Source of the DNA: a bacterium
GTDB lineage: Bacteria > Myxococcota_A > Bradymonadia > UBA7976 > UBA1532
Assembly: GCA_030427205.1 (NCBI GenBank)
Contig: JAUHXC010000023.1
Span: forward strand, 1-64,000
DNA length: 64,000 nt
Direction: 5' to 3'
The position numbers were made by a program, and so were the translations under genes. The notes beneath the pieces are model-generated. The model was given only the letters and a program-made list of their open reading frames with translations, did no database searches and was not told the DNA's origin. Below, in pieces: positions 17,787-27,271 of this stretch (position 1 is its first letter; each line of letters opens with the position of its first letter).

Positions 17787-18913
17787 GCGCGCCGTTCATG
17801 CCACCGCCGAGCCCGCCCTCGGCGCAGAAGATGGGTCGCGGGGTCGATGACTCGACGGGGGTCAACTCGACCCATGTGGTGACCATTCACGGGGCCCGCT
17901 ACAAGCTGCGCCAGGCTGAGGGGCCGGCGTCGGCGGCGGCCGGGCAGGAACAGACGGATGCGGCCCGGCTGGGGCGCGCCGGCATCGGCATCATGTGCCT
18001 CGACATGGTGGCGGTGCCGGTGGATGTCTACGTCGACGCGCTGGGCACCGCCGAGACGCTGTTCTTCGTGGCCGGCGGGGCCTGCTTCGACGAGGCGATC
18101 ACCGCGCAGCTCTTCTATTCGCTGTGCGGGTCGCCCGACTTCTCGAAGATCCTGGCCGGCGAGGCGGTGGCGCGCATCGGGCCGGCGAAGCAGCGGCTGA
18201 GCGCAGCCATCGACAAGGCCCGCGGCGAGCTGTCGGGGTTGCCAGAGCCCGACCAGACGCTGGTGCACCGCTGGCCGACGCTGTTCACCCATCACAAGGT
18301 CTCCGACTTCGGCCAGCTCGCCGGGCTGGCGGCGCTGCACGGCGCCGCGATCAATACGCAGTACGACCCCGAGGCCGAGACCGAGCCGCTGAAGGCATGC
18401 CTCACCGCCCAGGCCACGTTCTGGGTCGACCCGTCGGCGGGCACCGAAGAGCACGTCCTGCATCGCGAGCGGGTGAGTGATCTGGAGAGTGGGACGCCGG
18501 GCGGCGCGTTGACTGTGTTTCCCGGGGTGAAGGGCGACAAGGATACGGCGCGCGAGGGCGCGGTGGCCGAGACGACCTTCGCCTTCGAGGCGGCGCTGGC
18601 GCCGATGTGGGATCCGGCGCCGCTGCCCGACGCGGTCGAAGGCAGCTTCGATACGTGGCGCACGCTGGTGCGGGACATGGTGCCGGGCACCCAGGAGGGG
18701 GTGATCCACGGGGCGTTCGTGCGGCGCAGCGGGCTGTCGGGCGCGCTCGACGCGGCGCGGGCGCGCTTCGAGGCGTTGCTGGATCAGCTGTTCGCGGCGC
18801 TCGAGCCGGATGCCTTCGCCGATGCCATGGCGATCCGCTTCCCGTATCACTTCAAGCGGCTGCACCTCGACGACGTCACGGCCGCCGGCCGGGCCGAGCG
18901 GCTGCGGGTATGA
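17783..18913 (+). CDS. Unknown protein coupled to a spike gene; candidate cargo or adaptor
   Basis: A 376-aa protein whose ATG overlaps the stop of the second spike gene. It has no signal peptide. The N-terminal 25 residues are Pro/Ser-rich. A short hydrophobic segment follows (GIGIMCLDMVAVPVDVYVDAL), then helix-rich sequence with HRWPTLFTHHKVSDFGQLAG and IRFPYHFKRLHLDD. I recognise no family or catalytic motif. The position between a spike and a DUF2169 gene is where effectors or their loaders sit in T6SS-type islands, so either role is possible by context only. Confidence 0.65.
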   Translation: MSAPFMPPPSPPSAQKMGRGVDDSTGVNSTHVVTIHGARYKLRQAEGPASAAAGQEQTDAARLGRAGIGIMCLDMVAVPVDVYVDALGTAETLFFVAGGACFDEAITAQLFYSLCGSPDFSKILAGEAVARIGPAKQRLSAAIDKARGELSGLPEPDQTLVHRWPTLFTHHKVSDFGQLAGLAALHGAAINTQYDPEAETEPLKACLTAQATFWVDPSAGTEEHVLHRERVSDLESGTPGGALTVFPGVKGDKDTAREGAVAETTFAFEAALAPMWDPAPLPDAVEGSFDTWRTLVRDMVPGTQEGVIHGAFVRRSGLSGALDAARARFEALLDQLFAALEPDAFADAMAIRFPYHFKRLHLDDVTAAGRAERLRV

Positions 18914-18950
18914 CGGTGGCCCCGAGCGTGAACTCGGCGGTGAGCCGGTC

Positions 18951-20159
18951 ATGATGGAGGTCGTCCAGGCCCCCGCGCCGGGCGTCGCTGCGCCGCGCCC
19001 CGAGCCGGTGGCGGTGCAGGTGCTGCCCGAGGGCGACGCCGAGGGCCGGGTGGCCGCCTATCACATGGTGGTCAAGCGCAGCTATCGCTTCGGCGACGAC
19101 GGCGCGCTGCGTGCGGCGCCGGCCCGCCCGCTGGTCCTGGCCGATCGTGGGCCCGACGAGGGCGACGCGGCGCCGACGGCGGCCTGCGAGCTCGTGCCGC
19201 CCCGGCCGCGGTGTGATGTGGTGGTGATGGGACATTGCCATCCCCCGCGCCCGACGACCGAGTGCATCTGCGCGGTGGCCCTCGACGGGGTCGAGCATCG
19301 GGTGCGGGTGGTGGGTGATCGCATCGCGTGGCTGCCGCCGGGCGCGCGGCGGGCGCGATTCGGGTCGCCGCGACCGTTCGCGGCGATGCCGCTCGACTGG
19401 AGCCGGTCCTGGGGCGGCTGCGATCACTTCGACCCGGGGCGGCCGACGCTCGATCAGAACCCGGTGGGGCGCGGCTTCTGGGTCGAGCGGGCGGCGGCCG
19501 GCATCCCCGAGGCGTGGCGCGCGCGGGCCGACGCCGAGACGTTGGCCACGGTGCAGGGGCTGCTCCAGCCGGCGGCGCCCGCGCGCTATGGTCCGCTGCC
19601 CAACCTGCTGCCCGAGAGCGGCTGGCCCGGGCCCGACGACGTCCTGCGCCCGGCGGACGATACGCCGCCGCCGCCGATGGGCTTCGGCTGGCGCGGCGCC
19701 CACTGGGCGGCGGACGGCGAGCCCGCGGGCGCGCCGCTCGATCCCCCGTGGCGGCGGGATGTCGGCCGCGCCGCGAACCGCGCCCCGGCGCCTCTGCAGC
19801 GGCCGCACCCGGCGGGCGGGGCGGCGCTGGTGTTGACCCATATGCGGCGCGGGGTGCCGACGCTCACGCTCGAGCTGCCCCACGCCTTCCCCCGGGTGTA
19901 TTGGAACGCCGGCTTCGGCCGCGCGGCGGTGCACGTGGTGCTCGATACGGTGCTCGTCGAGCCCGACGCGGGGCGGCTCGATCTGATCTGGCGCGGCACC
20001 CTGCCCATGCCCGACGACTGCCGGCCGAGCACGGTCATGCCCCGGCTGCTCGAGGTGGACGGGGTGCTGCGCCGCTGGGCGGTGCCGATCGAGGCGCCGA
20101 TTCCGGCGGATGAGCTGTTCGGGCCCGACGGCGCGCCCGGCGACGAGGATGAGTCATGA
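18951..20159 (+). CDS. DUF2169-domain protein, first copy
   Basis: A 402-aa cytoplasmic protein. The family signature is clear: HMVVKRSYRF near the N-terminus, VVVMGHCHPP, RVRVVGDRIAW, FAAMPLDWSRSWGG and NPVGRGFW. DUF2169 proteins are found beside VgrG, PAAR and Rhs genes and are regarded as adaptors that help load effectors onto the spike. The start is the first of two adjacent ATGs. Its last codons overlap the start of the VgrG-PAAR-Rhs fusion (ATGA), which marks that giant protein as its likely client. Confidence 0.88.
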   Translation: MMEVVQAPAPGVAAPRPEPVAVQVLPEGDAEGRVAAYHMVVKRSYRFGDDGALRAAPARPLVLADRGPDEGDAAPTAACELVPPRPRCDVVVMGHCHPPRPTTECICAVALDGVEHRVRVVGDRIAWLPPGARRARFGSPRPFAAMPLDWSRSWGGCDHFDPGRPTLDQNPVGRGFWVERAAAGIPEAWRARADAETLATVQGLLQPAAPARYGPLPNLLPESGWPGPDDVLRPADDTPPPPMGFGWRGAHWAADGEPAGAPLDPPWRRDVGRAANRAPAPLQRPHPAGGAALVLTHMRRGVPTLTLELPHAFPRVYWNAGFGRAAVHVVLDTVLVEPDAGRLDLIWRGTLPMPDDCRPSTVMPRLLEVDGVLRRWAVPIEAPIPADELFGPDGAPGDEDES

Positions 20160-23100
20160 AGCCACGTACGACAGCCGGGTTCGTGCACGGGGCGGCCATC
20201 GGCCTGGTCTCCGATCTCAACGATCCCGAGCAGATGGGGCGGATCCGGGTGTGGTTCCCGGGCATGCACGACGAGGTGGTGAGCTTCTGGGCCCGCATCC
20301 GGGCGAGTCAGGCGGGGGACAGCCGGGGCAACTTCATCCGGCCCGAGATCGGCGACGAAGTGCTGGTGATGTTCGAGCAAGGCTCGATGAACCAGCCGTT
20401 CGTGGTGGGCTGCCTGTGGAACGGCAAGGACGCCATCCCGGGGCCGGGCAACGCCGACGGGGCCAATGATCACAAGTGGTTGCAGACCCGCTCGGGGCAT
20501 CAGCTGATCTTCAACGACAACGAGGGCGGCGGCTGGATCGAGGTGCACGACGGCACCCAGCGGCTGCACACCCGCATCGACGTGCCCGAAGAGTGGGTCA
20601 CGGTGCGGGCCGATACCGGCTTCATCCACCTGCGGGCGCCGAAGGGCACCATCCGGCTCGAGTGTCAGGATCTCAACGTGCACACCACCGAGCGCTGTGA
20701 TGTGCAGGTGAAGAATACCCACAGCGAGACGGTGAGCGGGTCGCGCACGGTGACGATCGTCGAGCAGGACGTCGATACCAAGGCGGTCGAGCGCTTCAGC
20801 CTGTCGACGCCGCAGATGACCACGACGGCCAAGAAGCTGGTGAGCACGACCGGCCAGACGTCGGTGCGCGTCGGCGAGACGACCGCGACGGTGAAGCCCA
20901 AGCTCGACATGGTGCTCGAGGGCGAGGTGAAGCGCACCTTCGTCGACGCGACCTACACCGTGGGTCAGTTCCGCACGTCCCACGACGCCCAGCCGTCGGG
21001 GCCGCTGAAGTGGGCCGGCGAGACCCTGCGCATCGAGGCCCGCGGCAGCGTGCGGATGGGCAGCGGCAAGAACCTGACCCTCATCGGTGGGCAGGTGAAG
21101 GGCAAGGGCGGCGCGGTCACCTACGGCGCCGACAAGAAGGACGGGCAGGGCCTCGGCGACGCGAGCAGCATCGCCTTCGAGGGCGGCATGGTCTCGCTCA
21201 ACGGCGGCGCGGGGCCGGCGTTTCCGGTGAGCAAGCAGGGCGATACGCTGATGGGCAACTGCAATCACACCACCGGGCCGGCGCCGCCGATCCCGGCGGG
21301 GCCGATCCCGCTGTTTCCGTATATGGTGGCCAACCCCATCGTGAAGGACTGCGTCTCGTCGGTGAAGGTGGCCGGCATGCCGGCGGCACCGGCGGGCGCG
21401 ACGGCGATCGGGGCCCATATTCCGCCGATGCCGCCGCCGCCGTGGCTGCCCAAGCCGGTGAACTATCGCTCGTCGCTCGTAGGGGCCTTCAACGCGACGT
21501 TCAAGGGGCCGCTGAGCGCGGCGGTGCAGGCGGCGACGTCGGCGACCGATACGGTGCAGAGCGGCGAGTCGACCAAGAGCGTGGTGACGGTGGAGGGCGA
21601 GGACGCGCCGACGGCGGAGCGCTGGCACCTGCGGCAGCCGCCGCTCTTCGGCGCGGTGGGCGCCTTCACCGGCAAGCTGTCGGGCGTCTCGCCGTTTCCG
21701 GTGGCGGCGGGGCAGATCAACATCGCGTGCCAGGGGGTGCAGGCGACCGATCGCCCGCTGGGGGTGACGACGATGATGCACGCGCACTCGTGCAGCGACA
21801 TCGTGCCGCCGCCCAACGCGATGATCATGGGCGGCGGCAACGTGGTGGCGGGCATCTCGGCGAGCGCGATGGCCGACGCGGCGCAGTGGGCGGCGGATTA
21901 TGCGGGCAAGGCCTACGCCGGCGGGGCGCCGCTGGGGCATCGGGCGCAGCGGCAGGTCAACCCGGTGAAGCCGGGGTCGGACATCGTGCTCGAGAACGAG
22001 ACCAACGCGGTCGCGCCGTTCCCCGGGTTCCTCGAGGCGACCGGCGTCGGGCACCCGGTGGATGTGGGCAGCGGCGCGCTGTACGACCGGGTGGTCGACT
22101 TCGAGTGGCCCGGGCCGGTGCATTGGCCGTGGGTCCGGGGTTACAACGCGCTGGCCGCGGCGCCGGCCCACGGCGGGCGGCTGGGCATCGGCTGGCGGCT
22201 GGCGGTCGAGGAGTCGCTGACCCGGCACTTCGTCGACGACGCGCGCGGCGGCGATGAACTGGACGGGCAGGCGCGCTTCTTCTGGGTGCTGCACGCCGTC
22301 GACCTGCGGGCGGTGCGGCTGCCGCCGATCGCGCCGGGCGATTCGGTGGCGCTGCCCGCCGAGCGGCTGCTCTACGCCCGGCCGGACGCCGAGACGTTCA
22401 CCCTCACCGACGTCGACGGGCTGACCCGCCGGTTCGTGATCCATCGCGGGGGCCACGCCCGGCTGGTGGCGCTCGCCGATCACCGCGGCGATCGCGTCAC
22501 GATCGTCTGGTCGGACGACGGCTGGCCGACGCTGACCGATCGCGCGGGGCACGTGGTGCGCATGGCGCGCGAGGGCGAGGCGGTCGTCGTGCGCGCCCTC
22601 GGTCTGCGCGGGCGCGGCCCGACGGAGACCCTGGCGACCTATGCCTTCGACCCGCGGGGCCGGCTGGCGTCGGCGACGGCGGCGCTCGGGCGGCGACGCT
22701 ATCGCTACGACACCCACGATCGAATGGTCGAGGAGGACAGCGACGGCTACCGCTGGCGCTTCGACTACGACGACGCCGGCCGGGTGAGCGCCACCGCCGG
22801 CCAGGACCGGCGCTACGCGTATTTCTTCGAGTACCTGCCGGCGGCGGGCTGCACCCGGGTCACCGACGGCGCGGGCCATACGACGCTGTATCGCTGGGAC
22901 GAAGCCCATCGGGTCGTCGGCTTCACCGCGGCCGACGGCAGCGCGACGTTGATCGAGCGCGACGACGTCGGGCGCATCGTCGGCCGCACCGAGCCGCTCG
23001 ACCGCGTCTTCTCGTGGGCCTGGGACGAGCGCGGGCGCGTCGTCGAGGCGGTCGACGCGGCCGGCGCGACGCGCACCTGGCGCTATGACCACCATGGCCT

Positions 23101-25390
23101 CGTCGAGGCGGTCGATCCGTGCGGCGCGACGGTGCGCATCACCCGCGACGGGCAGGGCGCGGTGCGTCGGGTGCGCTTGGCCGACGGCCGGGAGTGGCTG
23201 CGCCGACTCGACGGGCAGGGGCGCGCGGTCTCCGAAGAGCTCGGCGGGCAGCTGATCGACGCGCGCTACGACGCCGCCGGCTGGCTGTGTGGCATGGCGG
23301 TGGGCGCCGAGGCGATCGACTGGACGGTCGACTCGCGCGGCCGGCCGACCGCCGTCGAACACTCGGGCCACGGCGCGACCACGCTGAGCTTCGATACCCG
23401 CGGGTGTTTGATCGAGCGCGATCGCGCCGGGCGCACGCTGCGCTGGCAGCGCGGCGAAGACGGTGGCCTGCGCGGCTTCGCCGACGGCGACGGCCAGCGC
23501 TGGCAGCACCGGCGCGACGCCTTGGGCCGCGCGCTGGGATGGACCGGGCCGACGGGCCTGAAGGCCGAGAGCGCGCGCGGCATCGACGACCGGGCGCAGT
23601 GGCACGGCGGCGGCGTGCGCCACAGCTATCAGCGGGACGCGTTGCATCGGCTGACCGTGGCCGCGGTCGAGGACGGCAGCGGCCGGCGCTTCGCCTACGA
23701 CCGGGCGGGCCGGCTGCGCGCGGTGCACGGGCCCGCCGGCTGGCTGATGCAGATCGAGCCGGACGCCATGGGCCGCCCGTCGGCGGTGCGGCTGGCGAGC
23801 GGCGGCGGGTGGCTGATCGCGCGGGACGCCTGCGGCCGGCCCATCGGCGGCACCGCGGGGGTCGACGCCCGCTTCGAGACCGGGCTGCGCCGGGACACGA
23901 CCGGCCGGCTGGTGCACGAGACCGGGCCGCTCGGCGGGGTGCAGGCGCGCTATGGGCCGCGCGGCCTCGAGCGCATCACCCTCGACGGGGTCGGGCTGAG
24001 TATCGAGCGCGACGGGCAGGGTCGGCCGAGCCAGGTCGAGGCCCCCGACGGGCCGTATCGGGTCGACTGGCGCGGCGCGCGCAGCCGCTGGACCACGCCG
24101 CATGGGCTGACGCTCGATCGGGACGAGGCCGGCTGGACGCTGCGCCGGCCCGACGGCGAGACGATCGCCGGCTATCGCCTCGAACGGGACGCGGATGGCC
24201 GGCTGGTGGCCGATCGGCTGCTGGCGGGCGGTCACGAGCGCTGGCGGCGCCGCTTCGAGCGCGACGCGCACGGTCGGCTCGCGGGCGATTACGACGCGGT
24301 CGGCAACCGGGCGCTGCCCGGCGGGCGCTACGGGCCGGGCCAGCGGCTGCTCGAAGACGCCCAGGGCCCGGTCGACTACGACGGGCTCGGCCGGGTGCGG
24401 GCGTTCGGCGGGCCGGCGACGGGGCCCAGCCATCGCCTCGAGTGGGACGCCGCCGGGCGGCTGCGCCGGGTCGACGGGCCCGGGCAGTTGGGCATCGAGT
24501 GGCTCTACGACGCGTTCGGGCGGCCGGTGGAGCAGCGGCTGCGACCGCCGGGTCGGCCGCTGCGAACCGCCCGCTTGCAGTGGTGGGGCGATCGGCTGCT
24601 GGGCTTCGAGGCGCCGACTGACGCGCAGCCGGCGTCACCGGCGCTGCACCTGCCGCTCGCCATGGGCGACGGCCAGCCGTGGGCCACCTGGGTCGACGGG
24701 CGGCTGTGGGTCTGGCTGCTCGACGGGCGCGGCGCGGTCATCGGCGCGTTCGGCGGCGACGGGCAGACCTGGTGGGCCGGCCCGGTGGACGCCTGGGGCG
24801 CGGCGATCGACGGCGAGGTCGCGCCGGCGCCCGTGCCGGGTCTGCAGCCGACCCTGCCCGGTATGTGGCGCGACCCGCACAGCGGGCTGCACCTCAACCG
24901 CTTTCGCTGGTACCGACCGACGTGGGGCGCCTACTTGAGCCCCGATCCGCTGGGCATCGCCGGCGGTTTTCTGCGCTATGCCCACGCCCGCCACGACCCG
25001 ACGCGCTTCGCCGACCTGCTGGGCCTGAGCTGCGCCGATCCCGAGGGCGGGGGAGGGGCCGCGTCGTCGGGTCCCGCCGCGTCGCTGCCCGGGTCGACGC
25101 TGCCCAGCCCGCCCTCCGCCGCGCCCGTCGCGCCGCCGGTGGTGCAGCCGCCGCAGCTGGCGCCCGACGGCCCGGTCGAGATGCCGCTCGTGCCGGGCAG
25201 CAACCCCAGCGACTGGCCGTTCCCGCTGCCGCCCGGTGAAGGCCCCGGCAGCCCGCCGGCCAGCGGTCCGCCGGCGCTGGGGTTGCCGACCGTCGTCGGG
25301 GTCGCCCGGGAAGCCGCCGAGCGGCTCGGCGTGCCGGCGCCGCTGCTCGACGCGGCGTCGACGGTCGCTCGGCTGGGCGGCTGGGGGTGA
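20156..25390 (+). CDS. VgrG-PAAR-Rhs single-chain fusion (spike-tip effector)
   Basis: A 1744-aa chain joining parts usually made separately. Residues ~10-100 are a gp5-type OB-fold (GRIRVWFPGMHDEVVSFWAR) and ~130-330 needle-like repeats. Residues ~360-435 and ~515-570 are two PAAR-like tip modules (GDTLMGNCNHTTGPAPPIP; INIACQGVQATDRPLG). Residues ~635-660 open the Rhs shell (DVGSGALYDRVVDFEWPGP), and YD-type repeats fill ~825-1470. The Rhs core ends near 1568-1624 with GLHLNRFRWYRPTWGAYLSP and FADLLGL. There is no gp27-like hub. The last ~120 residues are Pro/Gly-rich with no toxin motif I know. The usual DPxGL end of the core reads DLLGL. Expected to be loaded by the coupled DUF2169 protein. 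Confidence 0.9.
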   Translation: MKPRTTAGFVHGAAIGLVSDLNDPEQMGRIRVWFPGMHDEVVSFWARIRASQAGDSRGNFIRPEIGDEVLVMFEQGSMNQPFVVGCLWNGKDAIPGPGNADGANDHKWLQTRSGHQLIFNDNEGGGWIEVHDGTQRLHTRIDVPEEWVTVRADTGFIHLRAPKGTIRLECQDLNVHTTERCDVQVKNTHSETVSGSRTVTIVEQDVDTKAVERFSLSTPQMTTTAKKLVSTTGQTSVRVGETTATVKPKLDMVLEGEVKRTFVDATYTVGQFRTSHDAQPSGPLKWAGETLRIEARGSVRMGSGKNLTLIGGQVKGKGGAVTYGADKKDGQGLGDASSIAFEGGMVSLNGGAGPAFPVSKQGDTLMGNCNHTTGPAPPIPAGPIPLFPYMVANPIVKDCVSSVKVAGMPAAPAGATAIGAHIPPMPPPPWLPKPVNYRSSLVGAFNATFKGPLSAAVQAATSATDTVQSGESTKSVVTVEGEDAPTAERWHLRQPPLFGAVGAFTGKLSGVSPFPVAAGQINIACQGVQATDRPLGVTTMMHAHSCSDIVPPPNAMIMGGGNVVAGISASAMADAAQWAADYAGKAYAGGAPLGHRAQRQVNPVKPGSDIVLENETNAVAPFPGFLEATGVGHPVDVGSGALYDRVVDFEWPGPVHWPWVRGYNALAAAPAHGGRLGIGWRLAVEESLTRHFVDDARGGDELDGQARFFWVLHAVDLRAVRLPPIAPGDSVALPAERLLYARPDAETFTLTDVDGLTRRFVIHRGGHARLVALADHRGDRVTIVWSDDGWPTLTDRAGHVVRMAREGEAVVVRALGLRGRGPTETLATYAFDPRGRLASATAALGRRRYRYDTHDRMVEEDSDGYRWRFDYDDAGRVSATAGQDRRYAYFFEYLPAAGCTRVTDGAGHTTLYRWDEAHRVVGFTAADGSATLIERDDVGRIVGRTEPLDRVFSWAWDERGRVVEAVDAAGATRTWRYDHHGLVEAVDPCGATVRITRDGQGAVRRVRLADGREWLRRLDGQGRAVSEELGGQLIDARYDAAGWLCGMAVGAEAIDWTVDSRGRPTAVEHSGHGATTLSFDTRGCLIERDRAGRTLRWQRGEDGGLRGFADGDGQRWQHRRDALGRALGWTGPTGLKAESARGIDDRAQWHGGGVRHSYQRDALHRLTVAAVEDGSGRRFAYDRAGRLRAVHGPAGWLMQIEPDAMGRPSAVRLASGGGWLIARDACGRPIGGTAGVDARFETGLRRDTTGRLVHETGPLGGVQARYGPRGLERITLDGVGLSIERDGQGRPSQVEAPDGPYRVDWRGARSRWTTPHGLTLDRDEAGWTLRRPDGETIAGYRLERDADGRLVADRLLAGGHERWRRRFERDAHGRLAGDYDAVGNRALPGGRYGPGQRLLEDAQGPVDYDGLGRVRAFGGPATGPSHRLEWDAAGRLRRVDGPGQLGIEWLYDAFGRPVEQRLRPPGRPLRTARLQWWGDRLLGFEAPTDAQPASPALHLPLAMGDGQPWATWVDGRLWVWLLDGRGAVIGAFGGDGQTWWAGPVDAWGAAIDGEVAPAPVPGLQPTLPGMWRDPHSGLHLNRFRWYRPTWGAYLSPDPLGIAGGFLRYAHARHDPTRFADLLGLSCADPEGGGGAASSGPAASLPGSTLPSPPSAAPVAPPVVQPPQLAPDGPVEMPLVPGSNPSDWPFPLPPGEGPGSPPASGPPALGLPTVVGVAREAAERLGVPAPLLDAASTVARLGGWG

Positions 25391-25396
25391 GCGCCG

Positions 25397-26536
25397 TCAG
25401 TCGCTCAGCAGCCTGAGCGGGAAGCCGCTGTCGACGAGCGACGCCGGCAGGATCGGCTCGCCGTCGGCCACGATGCGCATCCGCTCGATGTCGTCGGCCA
25501 GTCGCGGTCCGTCGGTGAAGGGCACCGTGCCGCGCCAGCTGAGCGACAGGCGCAGGCGGTCGGTGTCGATGGCGACCGTGGCCAACCGCAGCGGCACCGC
25601 GCTCGGCGGCTGGCGGTTGCAGCCCCAGCGGATGTCCGGCTCGACCCCCGGCAGGCGAAAGCGCAGCTCGTCGACGTCGGGGCGCACATGGCGGATGCGC
25701 ACCGGCGCTGTCCCATCGAGCTGCTCGATCTGCTGGTCATCGGGCGCGGCGTTGTAGACCCGCGGGTCGGCCTCGCGCAGCGTCGGCCGCGCGCCGGTCG
25801 TGGCCTGCATCCACTCGGCCACCCGCGGGTCGAGCCCGCCGCGCTGCGCCCGCGGCATCCAATGGAGCGGGATCGGGCCGAGGCCCACCGGGCGCCGGGC
25901 CGCGTCGAGCGCGCCGGGATCGACCCGCAGCTCGTCCACCTGAATCGGGCGCCGCGGGTCTTCGAGGTTGGGCATCGCCAGCGTCGCCGGGCGCGGCGGC
26001 TCGTCGGGCGCGTTGCCCAGCCAGAAGCCGGTGCCGACCGGGTTGTACGGGTGGTGGATGCGATGCCCGCCATAGTCACAGCCGCCGCCATAGGCCCGCG
26101 ACCAGCAGAGCGGCATCGCGTCGAACGGCCGCGGGCGGCTGATCTCGGCCCGCTGGCCGTCGTGCGGCATCCAGGCGGTGCGGTCGCCGATCACGAGCAC
26201 CCGCTTCTCGAGCGGGCCCACCGTCAGCGCGACCTCGCACGCCTCGGCCGCGCCGCCCGGCGGATGGCAATGCCCGCTGAGCACGACGTCGACGGCGGCT
26301 TTCGGCGGGCCGATGTCGGCCGCGCGCAGCAGCGGGCTGCCCAGCGGGTCGTCGGGGTCGGCGTGGGCGTCGGCCAGCGCCAGCGGCGGCTGCAGATCGA
26401 GCGCGCGGCACGGGCCGTCGGGCTCGATGCGCCAGCTGCGGGCGACGACGAGGTGCACGCCGACGATGCCCGTCGGCGTGCAATCGGGCACGGGCTGCAC
26501 CAGATAGCCCGCGTGCCGGACGAAGGCGCGCCCCAT
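25397..26536 (-). CDS. DUF2169-domain protein, second copy
   Basis: A 379-aa protein, convergent with the Rhs fusion and only six bases from its end. It shows the DUF2169 pattern: VHLVVARSWRI, VVLSGHCHPPGG, RVLVIGDRTAWMP, FDAMPLCWSRAYGG and NPVGTGFWLG. It is clearly diverged from the copy upstream of the fusion. The frame remains open upstream, but I start at the ATG overlapping the stop of the preceding reverse-strand gene (ATGA), which removes sequence that only re-reads that gene. Two DUF2169 proteins around one Rhs tip suggest two loading steps or two clients. Confidence 0.85.
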   Translation of the reverse strand: MGRAFVRHAGYLVQPVPDCTPTGIVGVHLVVARSWRIEPDGPCRALDLQPPLALADAHADPDDPLGSPLLRAADIGPPKAAVDVVLSGHCHPPGGAAEACEVALTVGPLEKRVLVIGDRTAWMPHDGQRAEISRPRPFDAMPLCWSRAYGGGCDYGGHRIHHPYNPVGTGFWLGNAPDEPPRPATLAMPNLEDPRRPIQVDELRVDPGALDAARRPVGLGPIPLHWMPRAQRGGLDPRVAEWMQATTGARPTLREADPRVYNAAPDDQQIEQLDGTAPVRIRHVRPDVDELRFRLPGVEPDIRWGCNRQPPSAVPLRLATVAIDTDRLRLSLSWRGTVPFTDGPRLADDIERMRIVADGEPILPASLVDSGFPLRLLSD

Positions 26537-27165
26537 CAGGCGACGTACATCGGCCGCGACGTCGACGACGCGCGCTCGAAGGACGCGGTGAAGCACCAGC
26601 CGCGATCGGCGCACGCCGCGGGCACCGTCCACTTCACCCGCGCCCGATCGCCGTCGCTGATCGCGTCGAGCCGGGCGAGCGCCGTCGCCGAGTCGAGCGG
26701 GTGGATCTCGAGCGGCACCGGCTGGTCGGGCGCGATGCCGTCCACGTCGGCGATGAGCTCGACGGTGGTGCCGACGTCCACCGGGGCCCCGATCGGCTCG
26801 CCCTCGATCGTCCACCGGGCGCGCACGATCGCCACCGACGGCGCGACCGGCGGCGCGCTCGGCGGGCTGGGGCTCGGCCGCGAGGCGGGCGTCGGCTCGA
26901 CCGGCGCCGCCGCCGGGCTGCGCCGCCGGGAGAGGCGCTCGACCCGCGCCTCGAGCGCCCGCAGCCGGGCCTCTGGATCGCGGCTCTCGTCGACCCGGCC
27001 GAGCAGCCCGTCGACCACGGCGCAGGCGTCGTCGAGCCGGCTCTCCCAGCGGGCGAGGCGGGCGTCGATCAGATCGGTCTTGCGGCGCAGCAGCTCCATC
27101 TCGGCGAGCATCTGCAGCAGCCGCTCGTCGGTGGTTGTGCCCGGGTCTTCGGCCGGCTCATTCAT
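26536..27165 (-). CDS. Coiled-coil plus Ig-like protein of the spike island
   Basis: A 209-aa protein with an N-terminal helical stretch (LLQMLAEMELLRRKTDLIDA and following heptads, residues ~15-85), a Pro/Ala/Ser-rich linker, and a C-terminal ~95-residue beta domain (VRARWTIEGEPIGAPVDVG, TTVELIADVDGI, CFTASFERASS) that looks Ig-like. I start at ATG 27165 because the codons upstream, back to an ATG at 27312, are distinctly AT-richer and read as promoter DNA. It overlaps the start of the downstream DUF2169 gene by four bases. A structural accessory role is inferred from position. Confidence 0.7.
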   Translation of the reverse strand: MNEPAEDPGTTTDERLLQMLAEMELLRRKTDLIDARLARWESRLDDACAVVDGLLGRVDESRDPEARLRALEARVERLSRRRSPAAAPVEPTPASRPSPSPPSAPPVAPSVAIVRARWTIEGEPIGAPVDVGTTVELIADVDGIAPDQPVPLEIHPLDSATALARLDAISDGDRARVKWTVPAACADRGWCFTASFERASSTSRPMYVA

Positions 27166-27271
27166 GTCAGCATCTTCGCTGGAAGCGGACGCCGGGTCAA
27201 CCGCGAGTCGCCCGACCGGTGGCGCCGAAATCATTTCTGTGTCATTGGATATAGGGCTCGCTTGGATTACC

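Noticed and set aside
19586..24433. 1615-aa reverse open frame opposite the Rhs fusion
   Set aside because: The forward strand shows clear OB, PAAR and Rhs motifs; the reverse product is Arg/Pro-rich without domains.
25391..25396. Immunity gene directly after the Rhs fusion
   Set aside because: Only six bases separate the Rhs stop from the end of a reverse-strand DUF2169 gene.
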